This document shows positions 42,761 through 53,533 of a stretch of DNA of 64,000 bases, one piece after another. The DNA lies in contig JASANH010000938.1 of the NCBI GenBank assembly GCA_030248295.1, positions 62,001 through 126,000 on the forward strand, in the 5' to 3' direction. The position numbers and the translations under genes were made by a program. Every line of letters begins with the position of its first letter. The first letter of the stretch is position 1. Origin of the DNA: Mesodorylaimus sp. YZB2_4. Its lineage: Eukaryota > Nematoda > Enoplea > Dorylaimida > Dorylaimidae. The notes beneath the pieces were generated by a model. That model made no database searches and was not told the origin of the DNA. It saw only the letters and a program-made list of their open reading frames with translations.

Positions 42761-44299
42761 ATGAGTTCTCGGACATTAGCACGGGATTTATCGGCTGGTT
42801 ATGTCAAGATCAACGAGAGCGAGCTGCAGAAAGCAGGACTCAGAGGAAGGAAGCTCATCACGGTTGTTGTCTGTTTGATTATACTTTGGATTTTGGCTGT
42901 TATCACTCTGATCGTAAGTAGGACGTGGGCCATGGGTAGGGTAGGACTGTATGCGCCAAGGTGTCCAGGAAAATACAAATGCCTCCGCATTATGTCAGTA
43001 ACACTATCACCCCCCCCCCCCCCATGACAAATTTATGCCTTCTTGAACCGGTGGAGCGCCTATTATTTCATCTGCTTTATAAACAGCAGAGCAAACTATC
43101 CTGGGGTCCCCTTGTTGGCGCAGTGTCAGATGCCAATTAGTTGACTCGAATGCCCAAGTTTCAGGTACCTACTCATTGCAAGTAGTCGCCTCTTGTGTGC
43201 GGCACTTGCAATGCCCTGGTCATGAGTGTCGTATCATATTTCGTAGCCCCGTTCGTTCCCTCAGAGTACGTCTTGTAAAACAGAAACAGCACGCAATTTC
43301 ATTTCAGTGCAACATTCTTGTTCTGGTTGTCTTACGAATGAATCATCGTGGAATGGAGTCCTTGCAATTCATGCGTTTGGAGGGTCCTGGCGACGAGAAT
43401 TTGGTGCAGTTTACTGGCGAGCATACCGACCTGGGAACGATCATGATCAACAGCGGCGTGATGGCTGGGTTCAAGAATCAGGATTTCAAGCTTGTTGCTG
43501 GAAAAGTAAGCTCCCGCCTGTTATTCTTTTTAATTGGTCCAAGCAATCGTGATGGGATACGCATCGAGCAACTAGTCCCACAAGTCAGCCAAACCAGGCT
43601 GATCTACACCTCCCCTTTCAGATCATCCTAGAATCTAAGGACACGGCCCCTCCAAGCAGAATGATCGTGGAAGGTGAACGCATAAAAATCGAGAATGTCC
43701 AAGATTTTCTTGTGACCAGTGGACGTAGCGAAGATGACGGCCGTACCACCAACGGAGTCAAATCGTCGCATACTTTTTTCGAAGCTGCGAAACCGACCCT
43801 TAGATTAAAGAAGTCAATCAGGCGATTGGCCGGGGCCAAAATTGTCACCAATAAGGTAAGACCGGATCTGTTTATTTGGCAAGGCACCCTATGTGACCAT
43901 TGTGTTGTAGATACGAGCTCCAGTCGACAGCAACCTATCCATATCCTCCAGTCGCTCTCTAACTTTACACGGCAGCGATGGGAATCTTTTCGAGGCCAAG
44001 GCCATCCGACTTCATTCTAATCGATCAATGACATTGAGAGTGGAGGTGAGTCGACGAATTCAAAGACCTCATCTCCAGCAGTCACTGATTTTGCCTTTCA
44101 GGAAGGCTCGATCAAATTGGTGGGCCAAGGTAGGAGCGGAGTTATCCTCCCAGGCGTTCGCTCCCTGCCGTTGTCTATATCGCCGTCGTTTGGGGCTGAT
44201 AAACGCGGTCTACGCTTGTGCATATGCAAGAGCACAGGCAGACTGTTCGCTGTGTCTGCAAACGCAAGATGCCGCATCGAAGAAGCTTATTGCCATTGA
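42761..44299 (+). CDS. SGCB: Beta-sarcoglycan
   Basis: Five exons (42761-42913, 43308-43505, 43622-43855, 43911-44045, 44102-44299) join in phase to 305 residues (human 318). It is a type-II membrane protein: short cytoplasmic N-terminus, TM about 32-60 (ITVVVCLIILWILAVITLI), then a large ectodomain of repeating beta strands. Diagnostic parts are NHRGMESLQFMRLEGPGDEN and the C-terminal Cys cluster RLCICKSTGRLFAVSANARC with EEAYC. It belongs to the sarcoglycan part of the dystrophin-glycoprotein complex, which links muscle cytoskeleton to matrix. Intron 1 contains a C14 run (43010-43023). No lesion is seen. Confidence 0.93.
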
Positions 44300-45009
44300 T
44301 GAGCACCATCTGATGTCAGGTGTTAAGTGCCAAAAGCTCTTTAATTCCATGAATTGTTACTGTATATGTTTCCCCGTGTGACAAGGAGACAAGCCTATTA
44401 GCGGCACCGATCTTTGTAGGATTTTATTTTCTTGGGGGGGTCCCATGCGCGTTTTGTCACTCCTTAAAGAATCATGATACTATACGACAAGCGAGGCCGT
44501 CAGGCACCAGCTAACTCAAAAACAGTTTTGAGGTTACCTGGTTCAAAGTTTTGAGGATTGTGATTTTATATTTTCCAGGTCATAATATCACGCCACTTCT
44601 CTTACTCGCTGCTTATGAGTAGGCTACCCCGAAGAGTATTTCTAGGAGAATGTTACAGCATAGCACTAGCTACTGGGGTCTTACAACAAGGATTTAAAAT
44701 CAAAAATTCGATCGCATTCTTTCCCGCCTGAGCAGTTGCGGCGCTCCTTATACGAAGGAAAGCAAATATCTAGTTGTGCTCTTTTGGGATACACTCTTTT
44801 GTTTTACATATCTGTGGCCAATAGACGCGCTGACAAACATCTAGTCTCGTCAAGTTCCGGATACTATTAAAAGGCAGGTCTGCTTTTTACTTTCTGGTTT
44901 TCAAACTTGTAGGTTCATAAGAGAAATTTTCAGTTTATTGTCACTCACTCCATCGTCACTTGGCTGAACGACGACCAGGGCCAGCAAACAGAATATTTTT
45001 AACGTTAAA
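44300..45009. other. Intergenic, nothing recognised
   Basis: It holds the beta-sarcoglycan 3' UTR and the promoter of the phosphatase-like gene. No coding frame, repeat or core-promoter motif was recognised. Confidence 0.45.
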
Positions 45010-46721
45010 ATGGTTTCGAAATGGATGATAAAGTCCATGCTATGTGTGCTACTGGCCGTTCCTTTCGCAACTTCACTTCCTGCAAATGGACAGGACAGCG
45101 ATGACGATGAGGTGCCACTATCGGTGCCACAAAGCTCCCTACCTGGATCAGGTTATTCAAGCCTACCGAGTGCCAATAATGTCAAGTTTATCATTGTGGT
45201 AAGTTGAGTACAGTTGAGTCTGCTCAGTTGCAGCTGTTCCTGACTACAAAAAAGTTGCAGCAAAGCGAAGCTGCAATCGCCTCAAGTTAGTATCACACAC
45301 CCCGAAAATCGGGAAATGCAACTTTTTGCAATTATCCAGAGTGCAATTAAGAGATTCGAGTTTAAAGTTTTTGAATTTTCTATGAATAAATATTTTGCAT
45401 TTTGCATTTCAGGCATTTCGTAACTGCAATCGCAATCCAACGAAGTACTTCCCTGACTTCAAATACAATGAGCCGCTGATGCGAGAGGCTGCATCGCAGA
45501 AAGTACGTGCTGAGGGCCTTTGATGAGGGCTAATGGAGTACCCGTAAACATGTAGCGGAGGACTGTCCATGGAATTGGCAAAAGTAGGGTGAGCAGTAGG
45601 GGGTCATCCGTCGCATCCTCATGTGCACAGGGAACCACACTTTTTGCAGATTGGACGCAGAGGTGCTGTTGCGTTTGGAGAATTCTTGCGGAAACGCTAT
45701 GGCCATATAATTCCACTGGAACACACGGCTTCTAAGGTACGACTCACTGTCACTGTCCCTGTCACGAGTAGGAGAAAGCGCAAACTATTTCTACCTACTG
45801 CACTTGCCAGGTGATTGCATACACGTCCAGCTCGGACCGTTGTCAAATCAGCTTGCAGTCGGTTATGATCGGGTTGTATCCCTTCGACTACAAAAGTGGC
45901 AACTTGTGGGAAGCCGTGCCCTACCAAGTCAATGAACAATGGCTGAGTATGTTCAAACTGATGCAAAATGGTAAGTGTCCCGGTCTCACCCCCATTTTCG
46001 AATCGGTTTCTGGCGACAACAGCACAACCGCTAATGATTGGCTCGACAAAAATCAAGAGCTCGTTGAATACATTACGCAGAATTCGGGCTTGAATAAAAC
46101 ATTGACTGGCGTGTCCGACATCGCCGGAACTATAGGGAACTTGGTAAGTACCCCATTCCAGGCAGATATGCTTAGCTCGACCCTCGTATTTAGGACTTAC
46201 TCAATCTACCTCAACCAGTATGGGTCACCAACCCGGCCCTGAAAAATCCACCCAAAGATCTGTATGGCGAAATCATGGCCTACGCAGATCCCAAGCAAAG
46301 TTTGTGCGCCAACGACACCAGGTGCTCGAAAATGGTGTCTGGTAATTGGCTGCAACATGTCATCGACATTTTGAAGCAACTGGACAAAAAAGGGTTGAAG
46401 AAAGGAGCATCGGCTCATTTCTACGCCACACACATGGAAAATGTGTTTTCATTGATCCGATTGATGAAAGCGGAGGGTGTGCGCACTGTCGATGCCGCGG
46501 GCGGGTTCGTTCTGGAATACACTGACGAGCCCAAATCCGCTGTGCGATTTATTATCGTGGAGCCGAATGCAAAACTAGCCGACGTGAAAGCCTCGGTCAA
46601 ACCATTCTCATTTTGCGGAAACAACCTTTGGTGCCCACTGGATAAGTTCATCGACAATGTCAAGGAAAATGCATTCGATGATTGGAAAACCGTATGCAAC
46701 GCTGCAAAATGCGTGGAATAA
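45010..46721 (+). CDS. Secreted histidine-acid-phosphatase homologue, catalytically dead
   Basis: Five exons (45010-45198, 45413-45502, 45650-45736, 45811-46143, 46194-46721) join in phase to 408 residues. A signal peptide (MVSKWMIKSMLCVLLAVPFA) and a short acidic stretch precede the phosphatase fold. Family landmarks are kept: LMREAASQKIGRRGAVAFGE, FLRKRYG, YTSSSDRCQISLQSVMIGLY and a central helical region. The catalytic RHGxRxP motif reads RNCNRNP (residues 66-72), replacing the nucleophile His with Asn. The C-terminal HD proton donor reads HM (313-314, FYATHMENV). Both essential residues are therefore lost, so phosphate transfer is not expected. The fold may bind a ligand or serve structurally (inference). 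The reading frame is fully intact, against a decaying pseudogene. Confidence 0.88.
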
Positions 46722-47048
46722 CATATAGATAGTACGACTTGGATGGGGACAGTATTGGGAAGATACAAGGCCTTAGTTGGTGCAACGCTTCGGCGATTAG
46801 GGATACTGTAGTGTGCAGGAAGTTTTGTGTTTTCGAACGAAACACTCAAAAATGTGTGTGGGTGTGGGTATATTTGTTTTACGGGGCCAGTTTTATTCGA
46901 TATTCTTATTTTGACTGCCAATAACGAAGTCTATGGGTCGGTCTGAACAGTAAGAGACAGAAGACAAGTGTCAGGCAGATTGAAATCCGCCCTGCCGCAC
47001 GACTTCTAGGCTTCAATAATTTTTGAATACCGCCAAACTAGTTCATAG
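46722..47048. other. 3' flank of the phosphatase homologue
   Basis: It holds the likely 3' UTR. No coding frame or repeat is recognised before the GC-rich block at 47049. Confidence 0.4.
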
Positions 47049-47346
47049 ATGAGTGAAAAACATCGAGAATTGCATGGGCTCGCTGCAGCGCTCGCTACTC
47101 GTGCCGCGCCGAGGCCCCCAACTTCTTCAACAGCTCGGACGAGTGCGCTGCTGTTCGCTCAGGCTTCAAGGAGCGCGCCGAAGCCCACGCGGCCGAGAGA
47201 GCTCACCACGATTCCCCCAACACCCGCAACAACCGTTCGATTTCTGCGCTCAGAACCTATCCAGCGTATGCAAGGAGCTGGGCGAAAACCTGGCCAAAGC
47301 CCACGCCGCCATCGGGGCCCAAGCTCCAGCTGCTCCCAGCAGTTAG
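47049..47346 (+). pseudogene. GC-rich coding-like block with split frames
   Basis: This 300-base block is visibly GC-richer than its surroundings. Protein-like text appears in two frames: NFFNSSDECAAVRSGFKERA then EAHAAERAHHDSPNTRNN in one, and CAQNLSSVCKELGENLAKAH then AAIGAQAPAAPSS-stop in another, with the switch near 47245. GC-rich third positions in both suggest a once-coding sequence, for example a retrocopy or captured gene with a frameshift. No family is recognised, and a cryptic intron or assembly error could also explain the switch. Confidence 0.35.
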
Positions 47347-48016
47347 GTCCAGCCCAGTGGCCCGACAAGTACTGATCGGGGTAGAGAGTAGCGCAAAATT
47401 CAAAAACTATTTGTTGGTTGGTTGGCTTGCTCCTCTCGACTGATAATTGGGTGCGAGGGCAAATAAGGAGGAAGGGTAATAAACACAACGAGCAGACTGT
47501 TGTTCATGGCTGGCAGGCTTGCGATACAGGATTTAGAAGTAACCGCCCTTTTTGAGAGACAGTTTGCGCCGAGGACCTAGCTCCGGAGACGCAGAGGGAA
47601 GCCAAAGCACTACTTAAACGTACACAGCATATTAAGACCAGAGCCTAGCTAAATCACAACTCGCCTTCTCTTTGACCGTCATCCGTGAAGCGCTTAAGTA
47701 TAGAGGGTCTGGTGTTGGGAAGGGAAGGTCTTCCGGGCTCGCGGCCTGATGGGTTAGACCTCTCTCTCTCACGCCAGGTGAGCAATTATGGGTGTGTTCG
47801 ACTCGCAACCCGGTTTATCATTTCTTGCGTGATGTGTCCCTAAAAACCCTCGAGTGCGCATAAGCGTTTGGAAATGCGGTAAAAACGTGAACAAGAACAC
47901 GAAAGGAATAGTTCGGCATATTCCAGTCGCTTACAATGGATCAAAAGCAGACATAAACCTGGCTCGTTCAATAAAATATAGCAAAGCCCCTCAATTTGTC
48001 GCCTTCTAATGCATAT
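47347..48016. other. Intergenic with one SINE copy
   Basis: Apart from the SINE family A copy at 47725-47885, nothing is recognised. It ends in the 3' flank of aspartylglucosaminidase. Confidence 0.5.
47725..47885 (+). mobile_element. SINE family A, copy 1
   Basis: A tRNA-like head has the A-box-like CCTGATGGGTTAGACC and the B box GTGTTCGACTCGCAACC. A body follows with GTGATGTGTCCC and CTCGAGTGCGCATAAGCG. Head and body match the copies at 54970, 58510 and 62955 (minus). Confidence 0.7.
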
Positions 48017-49796
48017 TCACGGAAGCTCGACGCAGGGCACATTGAGCACTTGATGACTCGTGCCACTTGATGGATTCCGAACGCAATACGAGAAATTTCC
48101 TATTCCATGGCAAGCGGCCCCATGTTGGCCTCGTTTATTAGCAGCTATGACGGCGCCTTTAAAATCGGGATAATACTTTGCTATGCGGCGAATTGCATTA
48201 TCTGCAGCTGACCCAGGATCCATGCCTTGACGCATACTTTCGACGGCTTGATAACTAGAGAACAAAAGGACATGAAAAGAAAAATATTAGAGGTGATGAT
48301 AAGAATTTACCTGGGCAAGAAGCGCATCATAACATCGCCATCGCCCGTACCGGCCGCACCACCCACTTCGTTATCTACGTAGGCTCCAGCGCCAGGAATC
48401 GGACCATCGCCAACTCGTCTGCGAAGCAATAATGTCAGCATTTGTTGTCATGCCCAACCGTCATAACTGGAGATCATATCATATGCTAGTAGAACTCGAC
48501 CTAGCCTTCTTATCTCACTGCACTCTTTAGTGTCCTGGCAGTTTACAGCTTTGCGTAAGATCACCTATAACTGACAATCAGGGACCCCTACCCTGGAATC
48601 TTATGCGAAGCGCCATTAGTCGAGGTTCCAACTGCGATGTCGCCGTTGCGATCGACAATGACCATTCCGATGGTATCGTGCGAAAATCTAGTTTCCCTTT
48701 CTCTATCAGGATGCTGCATTATGCTTTTCTTATTCCCAACTTTTGCTGGTCGATACGGTCCACAGTGCTTCGTCGGATCTGGGACAACGTTCTGAAACGC
48801 AAGGCTTTTTACGCAGATTCGGAACGAAACGGCGAATTTCCTGCTTACCAGACGATAGTTGGGTTGGCAATGGGCGCCTAACCATTTCTTCCACATCGAT
48901 TTGGAAGTGTTGGTGGCAAGATCGCTGTACACAAAGCCCATTTCTAGGGCGAATTTCGTGGCTGGAACGAAAAAGTCAGAAAAAAAGTTATTGCGCCAGC
49001 GAAGTGCTTGCCTGGCGCGCTGTCTCATTCAAATTGGCATATCTGGGCGTACCTGATTCACCAGCCAACATGGAATGTGCTGAATGCTCCATAACGGCTC
49101 TTGCAACTCGTGACGCATCTTTGATTTTTCGCAGGTCTGCTACTGCACCCATCCGATGCTGAGGCCTGAAAAAGAACTTCTCGGACACTTTGTCACAAAA
49201 GTATGTCGGTTCAGTCCGATAACCCTGCCCGCATTCAAGAAGATAAGGAAACAATTTTTAGAATACGCAAAAAGAGTTTGCTTGCGGAGTCGTGATCCCT
49301 TCACAAACTGACAGAGAAATAGCTACAGTACGTTGATCCTTAGGCAAGCGATTTTAAGATTGGATTTGCTAGGATTTTGTGAAAAACTGACTCACCCATC
49401 CATGATTAAAGCGTCCAATGTAGTCTCGCCTGATTCGTCCGGCGACCCACCATATCCTACCGTGTAATCGCACTGCAATCGCTCACAGGTACTACAGCCA
49501 GCCACCAAGGCGTCCAGTCGATCGCCTCCACCCTGTATCGATGCCCATGCTGCAAATAGCCTAAGATCCAGATGCGATAGAAACCATATGCAGCACAGAA
49601 TACCTTTATTAGTGGCCTCGGGGAAGCCAGGATTCGCCCACGTAGTCATCACTAGGGGCAGTGCAGCACCATCGACACACTGACCCCCATCGCAGACTCC
49701 ATCAGCCTGTACGCGTGGAAAACGAACGTTGAAGAAGAGAACGCCTCCGATCGCAGTGAATAGCGGTGCTGCCACAGCCAACGCTGTGGGCGCCAT
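48017..49796 (-). CDS. AGA: N(4)-(beta-N-acetylglucosaminyl)-L-asparaginase (aspartylglucosaminidase)
   Basis: Seven exons (49796-49604, 49549-49396, 49165-49053, 48961-48849, 48791-48592, 48418-48311, 48254-48017) join in phase to 372 residues (human 346). An N-terminal hydrophobic leader suits lysosomal entry. Signatures: [59 protein letters not shown], and the autocleavage site HDTIGM with the nucleophile Thr at about residue 231. Substrate-binding stretches are [40 protein letters not shown] and [15 protein letters not shown]. The enzyme, an Ntn hydrolase, cleaves the GlcNAc-Asn link in lysosomal glycoprotein breakdown. All catalytic residues I can place are present, so it should be active. 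Confidence 0.97.
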
Positions 49797-49870
49797 TAAT
49801 GGGACAAAGTTTCGCTAGTCGATTACAGACTGCCCTCGTTGGTCGACACTCGACTTGCCTTGCCTGTCTT

Positions 49871-49934
49871 GTCGAGGCACCGGGGCACATGCCTCGACTG
49901 TGTATATTGCACGGTCGAGGCATGCCGGGGCACA
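49871..49934. repeat. Compound inverted and direct repeat
   Basis: GTCGAGGCA (49871-49879) pairs perfectly with TGCCTCGAC (49890-49898). The block GTCGAGGCACCGGGGCACA (49871-49889) then recurs as GTCGAGGCATGCCGGGGCAC plus A at 49914-49934. It lies about 75 bases upstream of the AGA start. Confidence 0.8.
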
Positions 49935-50289
49935 GCCGGCCGATTTGCCGCTCACAGCATCCTTCTGTAACAGGTAGTTAAAAATGAGCGCGAAGTTCAA
50001 ATAATGTACACACAGACAAGTGCCTTCATAGAAAGCCTTACTTGCATTTGTGTGTCTTGGGCGAAGTTAAGGGGAACTGTACCGTATAGACGTACGTATA
50101 GATCTATCGCACTGTACGTCGTACTTACAGTAGTGGACAAAACTAAGGCACGTTTCTGACTTCTTTACTTATGGCAGCAGCTTCTCACCAGGGGATAGCC
50201 TTAGGGCGTTTCCCACATCATGCATGGATAGAGCACAAAAAACGCATACGTATACTATTAGCTTTTAGAAACTTCAGTTCCCCGCAGGA

Positions 50290-50690
50290 CTTCCAACCCT
50301 TTTGCCTTTAGCCGCCCAGCAGTCCTATTGATAAGCTAGGCCGTGTGAAGACCAGCTCTCATGGCAGGCTCCTTCTGACGTCTCCACTAGGAGTACCTCC
50401 GCACGGGGGCATCCTGGACTGGACACCGACTTCCTCGGAGATGGTGGGCGGGCTTTGGACCCTGTCGGTGTTCGACAGCCGAGACTGTCTCCTCGTTTGG
50501 CGTCCGTCTCTCCACTCGGAGCACCTCTAGGGTACTGGGTGAGTCGCCCACGGCCTGGCGTGCAAGGTCAGTGAGGGTTTATGGTTCGAAAACCGACCTC
50601 CATCACGACGAATCGAACCCAGGACAAGTCCAGCAATACGGGTAGAAAATGCCGAGGCGCTGCGCCACCGGGCCGCTTACTTATTAGTGC
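50290..50690 (-). mobile_element. SINE family B, copy 3
   Basis: On the minus strand the head has an A-box-like CGGTGGCGCAGCGCCTCGGC and the B box CTGGGTTCGATTCGTC. The body has CCTTGCACGCCAGGCCGTGG, GGAGAGACGGACGCCAAACG and CCAGGATGCCCCCGTGCGG. Its order and sequence match the plus copy at 7105-7475, including the end GGCCTAGCTTATC/GACTGCT. Confidence 0.78.
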
Positions 50691-51079
50691 CACTGAATGC
50701 TAGAGCCACTCCTCCTTTCTCTACGTCACTCGGTTTTTTGCCTTATCGAGTGACGATGAGCACGACGCACTAATTCCTTCTTTTTGGCCGCCCAAGGCAA
50801 AAAGTTTATGTGTCTAGCCGCTTGACATAGGTTTCGCTCATTAGCAGCAGGGCTCAAATGATTACAAACAGTGTCGCCCACGCTGTCACTTGGCCGGGTG
50901 CTCTCATTCTCACGATTGTCATGCATAGACACTCGGCAGGCATCTAAGCGAGTCTTTCAATGATTTGGCACCCTTTGGCTTCGAAATCAAACTAATTTTC
51001 TCGTGCCCACGCGCGTGAAAGGAGAACGTAGTCGAGTCGACTCGAGTCCCTCCTTGTCTCAAACACGAGGTCACACGCA

Positions 51080-51779
51080 ATGCGCATATCAGTCCTGTTC
51101 TTGGTGTCGCTCGAATTCCTGATATGGCGCGTTGACGCTGCCCCGGCCACAGTCAGGTATGCCGTGGGGGCCAACAGCACGGCAACCTCGGGAGACGGCG
51201 GCATGACTGGCCCGGTAGCGGATTTCGAAGAAAAGATCAGAAGAAAGTTCGCCATTCTGGATCTGCGACCGAAGGATGGTAAGGAGCGCAGCCTGGCCTT
51301 GTCGCTAGTTGCTACATGTGCGGCTAACTTTTAGATTGCCCCAGCAATGGTGACTACGGTATCCAAATGTTCTATTGTCCCACGTCCAATCCAGACAACG
51401 TCTTGGAATGGCAGTGTGTTGGATCGGACCAGCTTTGCAACGGAATCCCAGATTGCCCTGGCGCGGAGGACGAAGATCCAACAATGTGCATGTTCCAATT
51501 GGCGGTGAGTGAAAAGTGTGGCTTGCAAGAACATGCAAGGCAGGAAAGGACATGATCTCAACTCATTGATGACCCCTGGCCACTTTTTAGAATCAAGAAC
51601 AACTGCGGCAACTAAGGAAGATCATAGTCAGACAGACGGAAGTGATCGACGGTTTGCAATCAAGGGCCGCCAGGCAATTCTCGCAGCAATCGGACTTGCC
51701 CTTCTCGCCATCTAGACCCGCCTCTTTTCCCTTCAGGCAGGTCCGTTTCCGCACCAATCAGGTAAAAACCCTGATCTAA
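51080..51779 (+). CDS. Secreted protein with one LDL-receptor class A domain
   Basis: Exons 51080-51278, 51335-51504 and 51591 onward join in phase. The signal peptide is MRISVLFLVSLEFLIWRVDA. Exon 2 encodes a six-Cys LDLa module: DCPSNGDYGIQMFYCPTS, then WQCVGSDQLCNGIPDCPGAE and DEDPTMC. The acidic DCPGAEDED loop would bind calcium. A Gln/Arg-rich tail follows (NQEQLRQLRKIIVRQTEV). The 3' end is uncertain: unspliced reading stops at 51779, while use of the donor at 51762 would meet a stop at 51817-51819. The protein is about 180-187 residues. It lies tail-to-tail with the CUB gene. A role in extracellular binding is inferred; no ligand is evident. Confidence 0.75.
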
Positions 51780-52160
51780 CCGTGAGTGTGTGTCCTGAAT
51801 CTGCATTGACTTTCAGTGAAAATGGATACGACTGGCAATCACGTGGATTTTTGACATTGGAGGAGACACGGTCGCCTAATTTGTTGACGCCAGATCATTT
51901 ATGAGTCGCGCAAGTACTAAGTAAACTGCAGCACAGGGTAGGGTGTAAGTCATTATCATGCAACTGGTAAATACGCTGTGCAAGGCTCGTCGTCAGTTTC
52001 ACTTTACTCTTACATGTAAGGATGGGCGCAGCGATTCCGAATCAAATCGTCTTTACACCTCATGGGGCAGGTATCCACTCCCTTCTCTTATCACGCTGGC
52101 TTGGATTACGCTGTCACTGATGAGGCCACCCACCATCGCGTCTTCAAAGCCAAGACCCAG
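51780..52160. other. Convergent 3' flanks of the LDLa and CUB genes
   Basis: A frame after the acceptor at 51815-51816 (ENGYDWQSRGFLTLEETRSP) looks coding-like but needs a phase the LDLa gene does not supply. It may be a 3' UTR or an alternative exon. Confidence 0.35.
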
Positions 52161-53533
52161 TCACAAGCAATAATAAGCGAAAGGCTCTTTCTCAAGTTCG
52201 CTCGGCCTCTCTAATGAGAACGTCACCCACTGCTCGATGGGGCGACTAGTGTTTGTATGAAGCTCTATCCGGTTGTATTTGCACGGTAGCATCAGTTTGG
52301 AAATGCCTAAAACACGATCTCGGATGTCGTACTGTACTGGGGGCAAGGACTCGTCACTCACCCGATCCTAGTTTACATATTGACCGAACTATTTTCACGT
52401 CTTCTAAACCCCAGCTGATGCTACTCGATTGAAAAAGGAGATAATTTCCGTTTTCTTCACACTGACGTAAAACGAAAACAGGATTAGTGGCCAGCAAATT
52501 GGTTTATACTGGGTGTCCGAAGCGTGGGCTGCCATGGTATTACCTCCGGAGAAGTGTTTGCCCTCAAATGTATATCGTGCATGGCGACCGATATGGCCCC
52601 GTTTATGTACCATTTACACACGCCAGGACGGCCGCCATTGCTGATTTGGTAGGAGCCGTCCAAATCATTGGAGAGAAACACGTCGCAGGCTGAAAGGATG
52701 GGATTATAGGAGGAACCACACGATCAAGAGGGTCGACATTGACAACTAAATTGCATCCACGCCACAGACACTGCAAGGGCTACTTACTCGGGGCACCACG
52801 CACGGGCATGAACTTGACATCGAGAACCACAGAGTCTCCACTGTCCAGTGAATAAAATACCTGGCCGATATTCTGTGCTGTCTCAAAGACATCAGAGACC
52901 CTCCGACCAGCATCGCCTCTCGTGGCTCCCTTCTTCGAGCACACATCTCTCGTGCGTGTCGCTCCTCCTCTCGACTTCGTCCCATTCTGTTGTTCGTCGG
53001 GCAACGAGTAATGTTTTTTTGTAAACGAGTCAAACAATTGCCACCCGTCGTAAAGCTAAAGAGATTGGGAAAGCTATTCTTACGACATGACCCTGTCAGG
53101 GACAAGGGTTATTCAGTACTCGCAAAAGTGACTTCTGGCAATCCAGTCTCTCGAATCGTACTGTCATCCGGACTCTTGTATTGACTGGTCCTTTCACAAA
53201 CAAAACGCATGCTGACTGATGCCACGGTCGGCGTACCGAACTGCTTAATCGATACTGACCGCTTTGGGTGACTTTAAGTGAGCACGACTCTAAAGTCAGA
53301 GGAGACGGGAAATCGGATCTGACTGGACTTGGCTTGAGGCCGATTACTGTACCTCCTTTCGGGTCCCGAAGTATTCCGCGTTTTCCTGAAGTGCGGATCT
53401 CGCCTTGGACCTGCAATAAAGTTCTGATGCAATCAGTACCGAGAACCTTTTCAGCCAGCAGCTCCAAACATACCACACTTGACAGAACCAAAATAGCACA
53501 CACCAGGCCGCACCGCAATCGGTTGTGACCCAT
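52161..53533 (-). CDS. Secreted protein with two CUB-like domains
   Basis: Four exons (53533-53120, 53055-52788, 52689-52544, 52367-52161) join in phase to 344 residues. The signal peptide follows MGHNRLRCGLVCAILVLSSV. CUB-like domain 1 (about 40-225) shows CVLFVKGPVNTRVRMTVRFE, RLDC, then LYDGWQLFDSF and SGDSVVLDVKFMP; it carries a basic insert (RSREE-like KSRGGATRTRDVCSKKGAT). Domain 2 (about 228-340) begins CDVFLSNDLDGSYQISNGG, then CKWYI and LPCKYNRIELHT. CUB domains mediate extracellular protein binding, often Ca2+-dependent. No catalytic domain is attached. The acceptor TATGTAAACTAG for exon 4 is the least certain boundary. Its LDLa neighbour often co-occurs with CUB in one protein, but here they are separate genes. 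Confidence 0.75.

Larger units (their letters stand above)
49797..51079. other. Intergenic with palindrome and SINE copy
   Basis: It contains the AGA promoter side, a GC-rich inverted/direct repeat (49871-49934) and a SINE family B copy (50290-50690). No gene is supported. Confidence 0.5.
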
